Shown one piece after another: positions 17,641-26,629 of a stretch of DNA of 64,000 nt; the stretch's first letter is position 1; every line of letters begins with the position of its first letter. The position numbers and the translations under genes were made by a program. The notes beneath the pieces were generated by a model. The model saw only the letters and a program-made list of their open reading frames with translations. It was not told the DNA's origin and ran no database searches. This stretch comes from Streptomyces sp. NBC_00193 (GTDB lineage: Bacteria > Actinomycetota > Actinomycetes > Streptomycetales > Streptomycetaceae). Where the stretch lies: assembly GCF_026342735.1 (NCBI RefSeq), contig NZ_JAPEMM010000001.1:1302001-1366000 (forward strand), read 5' to 3'.

Positions 17641-18456
17641 TCAGAAGAGCGTGCCCTCCTCCGGCCCTTCCAGTTCCTCCAGCAGTTCGGGCCCGTTGTT
17701 GCGGACGTTGCTCGCGGCCGTGGACACCGGATAGGCGCGCATCAGCCCGCCGGGCGGAGGGGCCAGCAGGGCCTGGAGCTCGTCGGGGTCGGTCCGCGCC
17801 GGGTCCAGCCACGCGTCCCACCGGTCCGGGGTGAGCATCAGCGGCATCCGGGGGTGGATGTCGGCGAGCGAGCGCGGACCCTCGGCGGGGGCGACGCCGA
17901 GCGGGCCGGTCTCGGCCTCGGCGGTGATCACCGAGCAGGTCGCCCACCAGGCGAGCGGGTGCTCGTCGGGCACGGTCCGGTCGCGCCAGAACTCGTATAT
18001 CCCGGCCATGGCGAAGACGGAGCCGTCGGAGGGGAGGACGAAGTAGGGCTGCTTGCGCGTCCGCTTCTTCTTGCCCTCGACCTCGAGCTGCCGCTCGTCG
18101 TGGGCGGTGACCCACTCGTAGTAGCCGTCGGCCGGGATGATGCAGCGGCGCTGCGCGAAGGGGCGGCGGAAGGACGGCTTCTCCGCGATGGTCTCGGACC
18201 GGGCGTTGATCATCCGGGCGGCGCCGTCGGGATTCTGGGCCCAGGACGGGACGAGCCCCCATTTCAGGACCCTCAGCTGGCGAACCGGACGCCGGCTCGG
18301 AGCGTCTTTCAAAGGACGGTCGAGGACGACGTGGACCTCTTTCGTCGGAGCCACGTTCCAGTCGGGCGCCAGGGTCTCCTCCGGCTCCCACCGCTCCACC
18401 CCGAAGACCTCGGCCAGCTCCTCCGGCCCTCGACTCGCTGCATACCTTCCGCACAT
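17641..18456 (-). CDS. SRAP-domain protein (HMCES/YedK-like abasic-site shield)
   Basis: A 271-residue SOS-response-associated peptidase domain protein. The family crosslinks its N-terminal Cys to abasic sites in single-stranded DNA and protects them. The start is placed at the ATG giving MCGRYAAS, because Cys2 must become the N-terminus; an in-frame ATG three codons upstream would spoil this. Other active-site blocks are RMINARSET, IPADGYYEW and IHPRMPLML (His). It diverges from the M50 peptidase gene with about 50 bases between starts. Confidence 0.92.
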   Translation of the reverse strand: MCGRYAASRGPEELAEVFGVERWEPEETLAPDWNVAPTKEVHVVLDRPLKDAPSRRPVRQLRVLKWGLVPSWAQNPDGAARMINARSETIAEKPSFRRPFAQRRCIIPADGYYEWVTAHDERQLEVEGKKKRTRKQPYFVLPSDGSVFAMAGIYEFWRDRTVPDEHPLAWWATCSVITAEAETGPLGVAPAEGPRSLADIHPRMPLMLTPDRWDAWLDPARTDPDELQALLAPPPGGLMRAYPVSTAASNVRNNGPELLEELEGPEEGTLF

Positions 18457-18509
18457 GGCTGCCACACTGCCATGTCACCCGATCGCCACCACAAGGAGTC
18501 CGCCACCTC

Positions 18510-19223
18510 ATGAACACCAGCACCACGGCCGGCCTGTGGGACCGGCTCACCGGCATACAGGCGGCGCCCGACCAGTGGCTGGTGATCGCGACGGGGCTGG
18601 CGGCGCTCGTCGCGGTGGGGCCCCGGCCGGTGTGGCGGCTGTCGCGCAACGCGATCACCATCGCGCACGAGGGCGGTCACGGACTGCTGGCGCTGCTGAC
18701 GGGCCGCAGCCTGGACGGGATCCGGCTGCACTCGGACACCAGCGGGGTCACCGTCAGCCGCGGCAAGCCCACCGGCCTCGGCATGGTCCTCACCGCCGCC
18801 GCCGGGTACACGGCGCCCTCCCTGCTCGGCCTCGGCGGGGCGGCCCTGCTGTCGGCGCACCGGATCACCCTGCTGCTGTGGGTGGCGACCGCCCTGCTGC
18901 TGGCGGTCCTGGTGATGATCCGCAACGCGTACGGGCTGCTGACGGTGCTGGTCACGGGCGCCACCTTCGTCCTGGTCTCCTGGCTGGCCCCCGCGGACGT
19001 GCAGGCGGTCTTCGCCTACGCCGTGGTGTGGTTCCTGCTCCTCGGCGGCGTCCGGCCCGTCTTCGAGCTGGGGGCGAAGCGCCGTGGCGGCGGAGCCCCC
19101 GACTCCGACGCGGACCAGCTCGGACGGCTCACCCACGTGCACCCGGTGGTGTGGCTGCTGCTCTTCCACGTGGTGGCGCTCTGCTCGCTCATCGGCGGCG
19201 GCCGCTGGCTGCTGGTCCTCTGA
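18510..19223 (+). CDS. M50-family membrane metallopeptidase
   Basis: A 237-residue integral membrane protein with the zinc motif HEGGH at residues 53-57 (AITIAHEGGHGLLALLTG) inside a hydrophobic helix, and about five more hydrophobic segments. M50 proteases cut substrates within the membrane (site-2 protease type), but this short version without a PDZ domain may be a non-proteolytic relative. No partner is evident. It is followed 87 bases later by aroA on the same strand. Confidence 0.82.
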   Translation: MNTSTTAGLWDRLTGIQAAPDQWLVIATGLAALVAVGPRPVWRLSRNAITIAHEGGHGLLALLTGRSLDGIRLHSDTSGVTVSRGKPTGLGMVLTAAAGYTAPSLLGLGGAALLSAHRITLLLWVATALLLAVLVMIRNAYGLLTVLVTGATFVLVSWLAPADVQAVFAYAVVWFLLLGGVRPVFELGAKRRGGGAPDSDADQLGRLTHVHPVVWLLLFHVVALCSLIGGGRWLLVL

Positions 19224-19310
19224 TCCGTTCCGGCCCGGCGCGCGTCCGCCCGCCGAGACTCCCCCGGTGATCAAGATCTGTGGCCGTGGGAAGCCACTAA
19301 AGTGGTGGCC

Positions 19311-20672
19311 ATGACCGAGACCCCCGCGCTCCCCGCCCTCTGGCCCGCCCCGCTCGCCGACACCGCCGTCCAGGCCACCGTCACCGTGCCCGGGTCGAAG
19401 TCGGTCACCAACCGCGCGCTCGTGCTCGCCGCGCTCGCCTCCGAGCCGGGCTGGGTGCGCCGCCCGCTGCGTTCGCGCGACTCGCAGCTGATGTCCGACG
19501 CGCTGCGCGCCCTGGGCGTCGGCATCGAGGAAACGGTCTCCTCCAGCTCCGCCGGCGAGGGCCAGGCCGGTGAGGCCTGGCGGATCATCCCGACCGCGCT
19601 GCACGGACCGGCCACGGTCGACGTCGGCAACGCGGGCACGGTCATGCGCTTCCTGCCGCCCGTCGCCACCCTCGCCTCCGGCGACATCCGCTTCGACGGG
19701 GACCCGCGCTCCTACGAGCGCCCCCTGGGCCAGGTCATCACGGCGCTGCGCACGCTCGGCGCCCGCATCGACGACGACGGCCGCGGGGCGCTGCCGCTGA
19801 CCGTCCAGGGCGGCGGGGCCCTGGAGGGCGGGACCGTGGAGATCGACGCGAGCAACTCCTCGCAGTTCGTCTCCGCGCTGCTGCTCTCCGCCCCGCGCTT
19901 CAACCAGGGCGTCGAGGTCCGGCACGTGGGCACCAACCTGCCGTCCATGCCGCACATCCGGATGACGGTGGAGATGCTGCGCGCGGCGGGCGCTCAGGTC
20001 GACACCCCCGAGTCCGGCGGCGAGAAGAACGTCTGGCGGGTCGCCCCCGGCGCCCTGCTCGGCCGCGATCTGGTCGTGGAGCCGGACCTCTCCAACGCGC
20101 AGCCCTTCATGGCGGCGGCCCTGATCACCGGCGGCACGGTCACCATCCCGGACTGGCCGCGCCGCACCACGCAGCCCGGTGACGCGCTGCGCCGGATCTT
20201 CACGGAGATGGGCGGCTCCTGCGAGCTGACGGACGCCGGCCTGGTCTTCACCGGCACCGGCAAGATCCACGGCATCGACGTGGACCTCAGCGAGGTCGGG
20301 GAGCTCACCCCGGGCATCGCGGCGGTCGCGGCGCTAGCCGACTCGGAGTCCGTGCTGCGCGGGGTCGCGCACCTGCGGCTGCACGAGACGGACCGGCTGG
20401 CGGCGCTCACCAAGGAGATCAACGGGCTGGGCGGCGATGTCACGGAGACCGCGGACGGTCTGCGGATCCGGCCGCGCGCCCTGCACGGCGGCACGTTCCA
20501 CACGTACGACGACCACCGGATGGCCACGGCCGGCGCGGTGATCGGCCTGGCGGTGGAGGGCGTGCTCATCGAGAACGTGGCGACGACCGCGAAGACCCTG
20601 CCGGACTTCCCGAAGATGTGGGCGGACATGCTCGCCCGGGCCGAAGCGGCTCCGGCAGGCGTGGGAGCGTAG
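19311..20672 (+). CDS. aroA: 3-phosphoshikimate 1-carboxyvinyltransferase (EPSP synthase)
   Basis: A 453-residue enzyme of the shikimate pathway. It joins phosphoenolpyruvate to shikimate-3-phosphate on the way to chorismate. Signature blocks are [17 protein letters not shown] near residue 28, [18 protein letters not shown], and [16 protein letters not shown] near the C-terminus. The ATG at 19311 is the start that leaves the conserved N-terminus intact. rsgA begins eight bases after its stop, so the two are co-transcribed. Confidence 0.95.
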   Translation: MTETPALPALWPAPLADTAVQATVTVPGSKSVTNRALVLAALASEPGWVRRPLRSRDSQLMSDALRALGVGIEETVSSSSAGEGQAGEAWRIIPTALHGPATVDVGNAGTVMRFLPPVATLASGDIRFDGDPRSYERPLGQVITALRTLGARIDDDGRGALPLTVQGGGALEGGTVEIDASNSSQFVSALLLSAPRFNQGVEVRHVGTNLPSMPHIRMTVEMLRAAGAQVDTPESGGEKNVWRVAPGALLGRDLVVEPDLSNAQPFMAAALITGGTVTIPDWPRRTTQPGDALRRIFTEMGGSCELTDAGLVFTGTGKIHGIDVDLSEVGELTPGIAAVAALADSESVLRGVAHLRLHETDRLAALTKEINGLGGDVTETADGLRIRPRALHGGTFHTYDDHRMATAGAVIGLAVEGVLIENVATTAKTLPDFPKMWADMLARAEAAPAGVGA

Positions 20673-20680
20673 GGCCGGTC

Positions 20681-21691
20681 ATGCGCAGGTACGGGAAGCA
20701 CACCGACGAGGACGACATCCGCCAGCGGCCCAACCCCAAGGGCAACCGGCCGCGTACGACCATCCGCCCCAAGCACGAGGACGCGGCCGAGGGCTTCGTC
20801 CTCACCGTGGACCGCGGCCGGCTCACCTGCCTGGTCGAGGACCGGCCCGTGCACGCGATGAAGGCCCGCGAGCTGGGCCGCAAGGCGGCGGTGGTCGGGG
20901 ACCGGGTCTGGATCGTCGGTGACCTGTCCGGCAAGAAGGACACCCTGGCCCGCATCGTGCGGATCGAGGCCCGCAAGTCCGTCCTGCGGCGCACGGCCGA
21001 CGACGACGACCCGTACGAGCGCGTCGTCGTCGCCAACGCCGACCAGCTGGCCATCGTGACGGCGCTGGCCGATCCGGAGCCGCGCCCCCGGATGATCGAC
21101 CGCTGCCTGGTGGCCGCGTACGACGCCGGGCTGGAACCGCTGCTGGTCCTCACGAAGTCCGACCTGACCTCCGCGGACAAGATCCTGGAGATCTACTCGA
21201 CCTTCGGCCTGAACTACGTGGTCACCAACCGCGAGGAGCTGGCGACGGGCGACGCGGCCGAGCGGGTGCGCGAGCGCCTGAACGGCCGGATCACCGCCTT
21301 CGTCGGCCACTCGGGCGTCGGCAAGACCACGCTGGTGAACTCGCTGGTCGCCGAGGGCCGCCAGCGCGCGACCGGCGTGGTCAACGCGGTGACCGGCCGG
21401 GGCCGCCACACCACCACCTCGGCGCTGGCGCTGCCGCTGCCGGGCGGGGACGGCTGGGTCATCGACACCCCGGGCGTACGGTCCTTCGGCCTGCACCACG
21501 TGGACCCGTCCCGGGTCATCCTGGCCTTCCCGGAGCTGGTGCCGGGCACGGAGGGGTGCCCGCGCGCGTGCAGCCACGACGAGCCGGACTGCGCGCTCGA
21601 CAAGTGGGTGGAGGACGGCCACGCGGATCCGGCGCGGCTGTACTCGCTGCGACGGCTGCTGCAGACGCGGGAGCGCCGCGAGGGCGACTGA
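20681..21691 (+). CDS. rsgA: Ribosome small-subunit GTPase RsgA
   Basis: A 336-residue circularly permuted GTPase that helps late maturation of the 30S subunit. The G motifs come in the order G4 (LVLTKSDL), G1 (GHSGVGKTTLVNSLV) and G3 (VIDTPGVRSFGL), followed by a C-terminal zinc domain (EGCPRACSHDEPDCAL). The N-terminal OB-fold has an Arg/Lys-rich leader (RYGKHTDEDDIRQRPNPKGN) typical of actinobacterial members. The start at 20681 is just after aroA. Confidence 0.94.
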   Translation: MRRYGKHTDEDDIRQRPNPKGNRPRTTIRPKHEDAAEGFVLTVDRGRLTCLVEDRPVHAMKARELGRKAAVVGDRVWIVGDLSGKKDTLARIVRIEARKSVLRRTADDDDPYERVVVANADQLAIVTALADPEPRPRMIDRCLVAAYDAGLEPLLVLTKSDLTSADKILEIYSTFGLNYVVTNREELATGDAAERVRERLNGRITAFVGHSGVGKTTLVNSLVAEGRQRATGVVNAVTGRGRHTTTSALALPLPGGDGWVIDTPGVRSFGLHHVDPSRVILAFPELVPGTEGCPRACSHDEPDCALDKWVEDGHADPARLYSLRRLLQTRERREGD

Positions 21692-21844
21692 CCGGGCGGG
21701 GCCCCCGACGGGGCGGGCACCTGATCGAAGGGTGAAGGACCGGCGGGGTTTGCCGTCCCCGATGTCTGGTAAATGCATAATCGCACCAAGTGACGCTCGG
21801 GCCGGGCCCGTGAGCGCGCCACATGACGCGGGGAGGCATACGCC

Positions 21845-22168
21845 ATGGCGTGGCTGCTGGTCGTGGTCGCCGGGATCCTGGAAACGGGGTTCGCGGTCTG
21901 CCTCAAGCTGTCGCACGGCTTCACCCGGCTGTGGCCGACCATCGCCTTCGCGTGCTTCGCGCTCGGCAGCTTCGGTCTGCTGACGCTGGCCCTGAAGAAG
22001 CTGGACGTCGGACCGGCCTACGCGGTGTGGACCGGCATCGGGGCGGCCGGTACCGCGATCTACGGAATGGTCTTCCTCGGGGACCTGGTCTCCACCCTCA
22101 AGCTCGTCTCGATCTCGCTGGTGATCCTCGGCGTCATCGGGCTCCAGCTCTCGGGCTCGTCCCACTGA
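21845..22168 (+). CDS. SMR-family exporter, SugE/Gdx (guanidinium) type
   Basis: A 107-residue four-helix membrane protein. Glu13 in helix 1 is the proton/substrate residue, and the AYAVWTGIGAAGTAIYG loop is diagnostic of the SugE/Gdx branch, which exports guanidinium, rather than the EmrE multidrug branch. Family members work as antiparallel dimers. The ATG follows GGGGAGG by eight bases. A convergent TetR-family gene overlaps its last 35 bases. I looked for guanidine riboswitches upstream and saw none. Confidence 0.9.
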   Translation: MAWLLVVVAGILETGFAVCLKLSHGFTRLWPTIAFACFALGSFGLLTLALKKLDVGPAYAVWTGIGAAGTAIYGMVFLGDLVSTLKLVSISLVILGVIGLQLSGSSH

Positions 22169-22718
22169 GCAGCCCGAGCAGTCCGGCCCGGCCCGCTCCC
22201 GGCGGCTCGGCCGGGGCGACCAGGTAGGACAGCGCGAGCCGCACGGCGAGCTCGCACCGCTGCGCCCCCTCCTGCGCCCCGAACGCGGCGTGGGCCCGCT
22301 CGCGGACCTCGCGGATCAGCTCGGCGGGCCCCAGCGCGGGCAGTCCCGGCCGGACCCCGCGTCCGGCCGGGACGGGTAAGTTGCCGTTCCAGCACCCCGT
22401 CAGCAGGGCCCGTACGAGGGCGCGCTCACGGCCCGCGCGGACGGTCCACTCCACGACCGCCGCCAGCCGCTCGGCCGACGTCCTGTCCCCGCTCGGGCCC
22501 GGGGAGGACAGGGCCCGGTCCACCCCGTCGAGGTACCAGGCCGCGTCGCGCCGGACCAGCGCGTGGCCCAGGCCCGTCTTGCCCGCGAACTCGTTGTAGA
22601 GGGTCTGCCGCGAGACCCCGGCGGCGGCCGCCACGTCGATCATCCGCACGGCCGGCCACGGGCGCGCCGCGAGCGCCGCTCCCGCCGCTTCCAGCAAGGA
22701 CTCCCGGGCCGTGGGCAC
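22134..22718 (-). CDS. TetR-family transcriptional regulator
   Basis: A 194-residue regulator with an N-terminal helix-turn-helix (AVRMIDVAAAAGVSRQTLYN, then EFAGKTGLGHALV) and a helical ligand-binding C-terminal region. The GTG at 22718 follows GGGGAGG at good spacing. The 3' end overlaps the SMR exporter gene on the opposite strand by 35 bases. It diverges from hisN, with a palindrome in the shared spacer. The target is not known; its neighbours suggest autoregulation and perhaps control of the exporter. Confidence 0.88.
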   Translation of the reverse strand: MPTARESLLEAAGAALAARPWPAVRMIDVAAAAGVSRQTLYNEFAGKTGLGHALVRRDAAWYLDGVDRALSSPGPSGDRTSAERLAAVVEWTVRAGRERALVRALLTGCWNGNLPVPAGRGVRPGLPALGPAELIREVRERAHAAFGAQEGAQRCELAVRLALSYLVAPAEPPGAGRAGLLGLLSGTSPRAGAR

Positions 22719-22772
22719 CGTCGCCTCCCCTTCGACGCCTCCGGTCGACGTCTCCGCCAGAGTTGACGGACC

Positions 22773-22785
22773 GACAGGTCCTGTC
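22773..22785. promoter_or_regulatory. Possible TetR operator between TetR gene and hisN
   Basis: GACAGG-T-CCTGTC is a perfect 6-1-6 palindrome about 55 bases upstream of the TetR start. TTGAC on the plus strand (22763) and TTGACA on the minus strand overlap it, which are possible -35 elements for the two divergent genes. Confidence 0.4.
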
Positions 22786-22851
22786 AAGGGTGCCCGTGCC
22801 GCACCGTGGACGCCCGCCCCGCCGGACCGGCCGTCTCGGTAGGGTTCTGGC

Positions 22852-23655
22852 ATGCCCGAGTATGACGATGACCTGCGCCTTGCCCTCGAACTCGCCGACG
22901 CGGCGGACGCCGCCACGATGGAGCGGTTCCGCGCCCTCGACCTCAAGGTCGAGACCAAGCCCGACATGACCCCGGTGAGCGAGGCCGACACCGCCACCGA
23001 GGAGATCATCCGGGCCGGGATCTCCGCCGCGCGGCCCGACGACGCCATCCTGGGCGAGGAGTACGGGCTCAAGGGCGACGGCCCGCGCCGCTGGGTCGTG
23101 GACCCGATCGACGGTACGAAGAACTACGTGCGCGGCGTTCCGGTGTGGGCGACGCTGATCTCGCTCATGGAGGAGCAGGCCGACGGCGCCTTCCGTCCCG
23201 TCGTCGGCGTGGTGTCGGCGCCGGCACTGGGCCGCCGCTGGTGGGCGGCGCGCGGCCAGGGGGCCTACGCGGGGGGCGCGCTCGGCGGGACCACCGCGCT
23301 CGGCGTCTCCAAGGTCGCGACCCTGGGCGACGCCTCCTTCGCCTACTCCTCGCTGAGCGGCTGGGAGGAGCAGGGGCGACTGCCCGGCTTCCTGGACCTG
23401 ACCCGCGCGTGCTGGCGTACGCGGGGCTACGGCGATTTCTGGCCGTACATGATGGTGGCCGAGGGCTCGCTCGACCTGTGCGCCGAGCCGGAACTGAACC
23501 TGTGGGACATGGCGGCCCTGGCGGTCGTGGTGGAGGAGGCCGGCGGCCGTTTCACCGGCCTGGACGGGGTGGACGGCGTACACGGCGGCAATGCGGCGGC
23601 CTCGAACGGGCTGCTGCACGCGGAGATGCTGGACCTGCTGCGCCCGCGCGGCTGA
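22852..23655 (+). CDS. hisN: Histidinol-phosphatase, IMPase type
   Basis: A 267-residue inositol-monophosphatase-family enzyme. Metal-binding motifs are ILGEEYG, WVVDPIDGTKNYVRG (with PVWATLISL next) and the C-terminal NLWDMAALAVVVEEAGG. In Streptomyces the enzyme in this location supplies the histidinol-phosphate phosphatase step of histidine synthesis, away from the main his operon. Inositol monophosphatase activity cannot be excluded by sequence. The ATG at 22852 is close to the likely promoter region shared with the divergent TetR gene. Confidence 0.88.
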   Translation: MPEYDDDLRLALELADAADAATMERFRALDLKVETKPDMTPVSEADTATEEIIRAGISAARPDDAILGEEYGLKGDGPRRWVVDPIDGTKNYVRGVPVWATLISLMEEQADGAFRPVVGVVSAPALGRRWWAARGQGAYAGGALGGTTALGVSKVATLGDASFAYSSLSGWEEQGRLPGFLDLTRACWRTRGYGDFWPYMMVAEGSLDLCAEPELNLWDMAALAVVVEEAGGRFTGLDGVDGVHGGNAAASNGLLHAEMLDLLRPRG

Positions 23656-23863
23656 CGCTCGCGGGACGGGCGCGCGCCGCCGCGGCGGTGGCCTGCCGCC
23701 CGTACGTGCCGAATGTGCCCCTTACGCGCCTCCTTGCTGACACTCCGCGTGCGTGGGAATCTGAGACTCCTCCGCTTGTGCGCTTGTGAAGGGCTTCTCT
23801 AAGTGAGGCCGTTCGCGCGCACCTCACCCAAGCGGAGGGACTCACCAGGAGGTGGCTCTCTTC

Positions 23864-24271
23864 ATGCTCGTCCGCGACGCCATGAGCACCGTGATCCTCA
23901 CCCTCGGACCCACTCACACCCTGCGGCAGGCGGCCTGCCTGATGTCCGGCCGGCGCGTGGGCGCCGCCGTCGTCCTCGACCCCGAACACAGCGGCATCGG
24001 CATCCTGACCGAGCGCGACATCCTCAACTCGATCGGCGCGGGCCACGATCCCGACCGCGAGTCCGTGGGCGCGCACACCACCAACAACGTGGTCTTCTGC
24101 ACCCCGGACGCCACCGTGCAGGAAGCCGCCGAGGCGATGGCCCACGGCGGCTTCCGTCATCTGATCGTCCTGGAGCACGGCGGCCCGGTGGGCATCGTGT
24201 CCGTACGCGATGTGATCCGCTGCTGGGCCCCGGCGCGGCGCACCACCGTGCCCGCCTCCGTTCCCGCGTAG
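23864..24271 (+). CDS. Paired CBS-domain protein
   Basis: A 135-residue protein made only of two CBS repeats (residues ~5-60 with LRQAACLMSGRRVGAAVVLD, and ~70-125 with VQEAAEAMAHGGFRHLIVLE). Such modules bind adenosyl nucleotides and act as energy sensors, but the partner here is unknown. ATG 23864 is chosen because AGGAGG lies 11 bases upstream; the GTG at 23852 overlaps that ribosome site. It stands alone and ends in a shared terminator. Confidence 0.85.
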   Translation: MLVRDAMSTVILTLGPTHTLRQAACLMSGRRVGAAVVLDPEHSGIGILTERDILNSIGAGHDPDRESVGAHTTNNVVFCTPDATVQEAAEAMAHGGFRHLIVLEHGGPVGIVSVRDVIRCWAPARRTTVPASVPA

Positions 24272-24275
24272 GAAC

Positions 24276-24322
24276 GGCCGACGGGCCGGCGCCCCCTCAC
24301 GGGGAGCACCGGCCCGTCGGCC
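24276..24322. terminator. Bidirectional terminator, CBS gene / catalase
   Basis: A perfect 14-bp stem (24276-24289 with 24309-24322) encloses a loop that itself contains a small GC hairpin. It is placed between the two convergent stops. Confidence 0.8.
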
Positions 24323-24341
24323 TGCTACGGCAAGGCGTCAA

Positions 24342-25793
24342 TCAGGCGCGGAGGGCCTGGACCGCGGCCTCCAGACGCTTGCCGAAGTCACCGTCCGCCT
24401 GACGGAAGTTGTTGATCGCACGCTCGACGATGTCGTCGCGGGAGACCTTGGCGATGAAGCCGGAGAGGTTCTCGACCAGACGGGTCTTCTCGTCCTCCGA
24501 GTACAGGCGGTAGAGGTTGCCCGCCTGGACGAAGTCGTTGTCCTCGGAGTGCGAGGGCGCGGCGTGGTTGCCCGTGCCGCCGGTGACGGCGGAGGAGACC
24601 CACAGCGGACGGTCCGTCTGGTGCGGGCCGCCGAAGCTGTTCGGCTCGTAGTTCTTCGCACCCTTGTGGCGGCCGTCGTACAGGTAGCCGTCACGGGAGT
24701 TGGTGCGCGCCTCGGTGGCGTGCGGACGGTTCACCGGCAGGTGGTCGGCGTTGATGCCGACGCGGTAGCGGTGGGCGTCGCCGTAGCCGAAGAGACGGCC
24801 CTGGAGCATCTTGTCGGGGGACGGACCGATGCCGGGGACGAAGTGCGCCGGGGAGAAGATCGACTGCTCGACCTCGGCGAAGACGTTCTCCGGGTTGCGG
24901 TTGAGCTCCAGCTTGCCGATCTCGATCGGCGGGTAGTCCTCGTGCGGCCACACCTTGGTGAGGTCGAACGGGTTGAAGCGGTACTCGGCCGCCTCGGCCG
25001 CCGGCATGATCTGGACCTGCACGGTCCAGGACGGGAACTCGCCGCGCTCGATGGACTCGCGCAGGTCGCGCTGGTGCGAGTCGGGGTCCTCACCGGCGAG
25101 CTGGTTGGCCTCGGCCTGGGTGAGGTTCTTGATGCCCTGGTCGGTCTTGAAGTGGTACTTGACCCAGAAGACCTCGCCGGCCTCGTTGTTCCACTGGAAC
25201 GTGTGCGAGCCGTAGCCGTTCATGTGGCGGTAGGTCGCCGGGATGCCGCGGTCACCGAACAGCCAGGTCACCTGGTGGGTGGACTCGGGCGACAGACCCC
25301 AGAAGTCCCAGACGTTGTCCGCCTCCTGCGAGCCCGTGTACGGGTCGCGCTTCTGGGTGTGGATGAAGTCGGGGAACTTGATGGCGTCCTTGATGAAGAA
25401 CACCGGGGTGTTGTTGCCGACGAGGTCGTAGTTGCCCTCTTCGGTGTAGAACTTCAGCGCCCAGCCGCGGGGGTCGCGCACGGCGTCGGCGGAGCCGAGG
25501 TTGCCGGCGACGGTGGAGAAGCGCAGGAAGGTCTCGGTCTCCTTGCCGACCTCGGACAGGAACTTCGCCCGGGTCCACTGCGAGACGTCGCGGGTCAGCG
25601 TGAACGTGCCGTAGGCACCGGCGCCACGGGCGTGCACCACGCGCTCCGGGATGCGCTCGCGGTTGAAGTGGGCGAGCTTCTCCAGCAGCAGCTGGTCCTG
25701 AACCAGAACGGGGCCGCCGATGCCGGCGGTCTCGCTGTTCTGGTTGTCAGCGACCGGAGCTCCGGCCTCCGTGGTGAGCGGTCCCTGCGTCAC
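24342..25793 (-). CDS. katA: Monofunctional haem catalase
   Basis: A 483-residue small-subunit catalase that breaks down hydrogen peroxide. The catalytic His54 is in [14 protein letters not shown], the essential Asn is in [12 protein letters not shown] (127/128), and the haem-ligand Tyr is in [14 protein letters not shown]. Length fits clade 3 enzymes without the C-terminal flavodoxin-like domain. The GTG at 25793 follows AGGAGG by six bases. It is divergent from a Fur-family gene, the usual catalase/CatR arrangement. Confidence 0.95.
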   Translation of the reverse strand: MTQGPLTTEAGAPVADNQNSETAGIGGPVLVQDQLLLEKLAHFNRERIPERVVHARGAGAYGTFTLTRDVSQWTRAKFLSEVGKETETFLRFSTVAGNLGSADAVRDPRGWALKFYTEEGNYDLVGNNTPVFFIKDAIKFPDFIHTQKRDPYTGSQEADNVWDFWGLSPESTHQVTWLFGDRGIPATYRHMNGYGSHTFQWNNEAGEVFWVKYHFKTDQGIKNLTQAEANQLAGEDPDSHQRDLRESIERGEFPSWTVQVQIMPAAEAAEYRFNPFDLTKVWPHEDYPPIEIGKLELNRNPENVFAEVEQSIFSPAHFVPGIGPSPDKMLQGRLFGYGDAHRYRVGINADHLPVNRPHATEARTNSRDGYLYDGRHKGAKNYEPNSFGGPHQTDRPLWVSSAVTGGTGNHAAPSHSEDNDFVQAGNLYRLYSEDEKTRLVENLSGFIAKVSRDDIVERAINNFRQADGDFGKRLEAAVQALRA

Positions 25794-25847
25794 GTGCGCC
25801 TCCTGCGTAAATTTGCTGCAAACCTGTCCTGCGCCCTAACGTAACCG

Positions 25848-25875
25848 ATCCTACGATGGACTTTGTCTAAGTCAA
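25848..25875 (-). promoter_or_regulatory. Catalase promoter overlapped by Fur-type operator
   Basis: On the minus strand TTGACT (25870-25875) and TAGGAT (25848-25853) are 16 bases apart, a good housekeeping promoter. The spacer and -35 carry GACTTTG-T-CTAAGTC (25859-25873), a 7-1-7 inverted repeat with one mismatch, the layout of Fur/PerR boxes. A repressor bound here would block the polymerase and could also control the divergent catR gene. Confidence 0.7.
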
Positions 25876-25940
25876 GTAAGCATCCAAGTCGACACTCATT
25901 CGGGAGTTACACCGAATCCCCTCGCTGTTAGGCTGGCGGT

Positions 25941-26357
25941 ATGAGTGACCTGCTGGAACGACTTCGCGGACGCGGATGGCGCATGACCGCACAGCGGCGC
26001 GTCGTGGCCGAGGTGCTCGACGGTGACCACGTTCACCTGACGGCCGACGAGGTGCACGCGCGTGCCGTGGACAGGCTGCCGGAGATCTCCCGCGCGACCG
26101 TCTACAACACCCTGGGCGAGCTCGTCACCCTGGGTGAGGTCCTGGAAGTCTCCACGGACCGGCGTGCCAAGCGGTACGACCCGAACGCCCACCGGCCCCA
26201 CCAGCACCTGGTGTGCGCCCAGTGCGGCGCGATCCGCGACGTGCACCCGGCGGGCAACCCGCTGGCCGACCTGCCGGACACCGAACGCTTCGGCTTCGTG
26301 GTGTCGGCGGTCGAGGTCACGTACCGCGGGGTGTGCCCGAACTGCGCCGGGGCCTGA
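25941..26357 (+). CDS. catR: Fur-family peroxide-sensing repressor, CatR/PerR type
   Basis: A 138-residue regulator with an N-terminal winged helix (MTAQRRVVAEVLDGDHVHLT, then ISRATVYNTLGELV) and a C-terminal metal domain. Structural zinc ligands are Cys92/Cys95 and Cys132/Cys135; the His-rich HRPHQH stretch fits the regulatory metal site that is oxidised by peroxide in PerR proteins. Being divergent from the catalase with a Fur-type palindrome between them supports catalase repression relieved by peroxide. An iron-uptake role is less likely in this setting. Confidence 0.88.
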   Translation: MSDLLERLRGRGWRMTAQRRVVAEVLDGDHVHLTADEVHARAVDRLPEISRATVYNTLGELVTLGEVLEVSTDRRAKRYDPNAHRPHQHLVCAQCGAIRDVHPAGNPLADLPDTERFGFVVSAVEVTYRGVCPNCAGA

Positions 26358-26372
26358 CGGACCGAGACACGA

Positions 26373-26409
26373 CAGGAGGCCGGGAGCTCATCGAGCTCCC
26401 GGCCTCCTG
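26373..26409 (+). terminator. Terminator after catR
   Basis: A 16-bp perfect stem (CAGGAGGCCGGGAGCT at 26373-26388 with 26394-26409) has a five-base loop, 16 bases after the catR stop. Part of the right arm is repeated just downstream. Confidence 0.8.
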
Positions 26410-26467
26410 CGTTCCCGGCCTCCTGCGTTCCCGGCCCCGGTCGATCCCGTTCGCCTTCAGGAACGAC

Positions 26468-26500
26468 CGAAGGCCCGGATCCAGGGGATCCGGGCCTTCG
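26468..26500 (-). terminator. Terminator of initiator tRNA copy 1
   Basis: A perfect 15-bp stem (26468-26482 with 26486-26500, loop AGG) lies nine bases after the tRNA 3' end. The same stem with loop ATC follows tRNA copy 2 at 30003-30035. Confidence 0.85.
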
Positions 26501-26509
26501 GTTCTTCAG

Positions 26510-26583
26510 TAGCGGGGACAGGATTTGAACCTGCGACCTCTGGGTTATGAGCCCAGCGAGCTACCGAGCTGCTCCACCCCGCG
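26510..26583 (-). tRNA. Initiator tRNA-fMet (CAU), copy 1
   Basis: On the minus strand the gene folds as a full cloverleaf with anticodon CAU at 26547-26549. Three G-C pairs in the anticodon stem and a C1-U72 mismatch at the acceptor end mark it as the initiator rather than an elongator Met tRNA. CCA is not encoded. It is identical to the copy at 30043-30116. Confidence 0.95.
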
Positions 26584-26629
26584 TCGGTAAACCTGACTCT
26601 ACGCGAGCGTGGCGAGCACATGCAAATCG

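Noticed and set aside
21692..21844. Guanidine riboswitch before the SMR exporter
   Set aside because: The ykkC-I, mini-ykkC and guanidine-III signatures were looked for by eye; none of their conserved blocks is present.
23740..23863. SigR promoter before the CBS gene
   Set aside because: GGAAT occurs at about 23756, but no GTT follows at 18 bases (TGC instead), so it does not meet the consensus.
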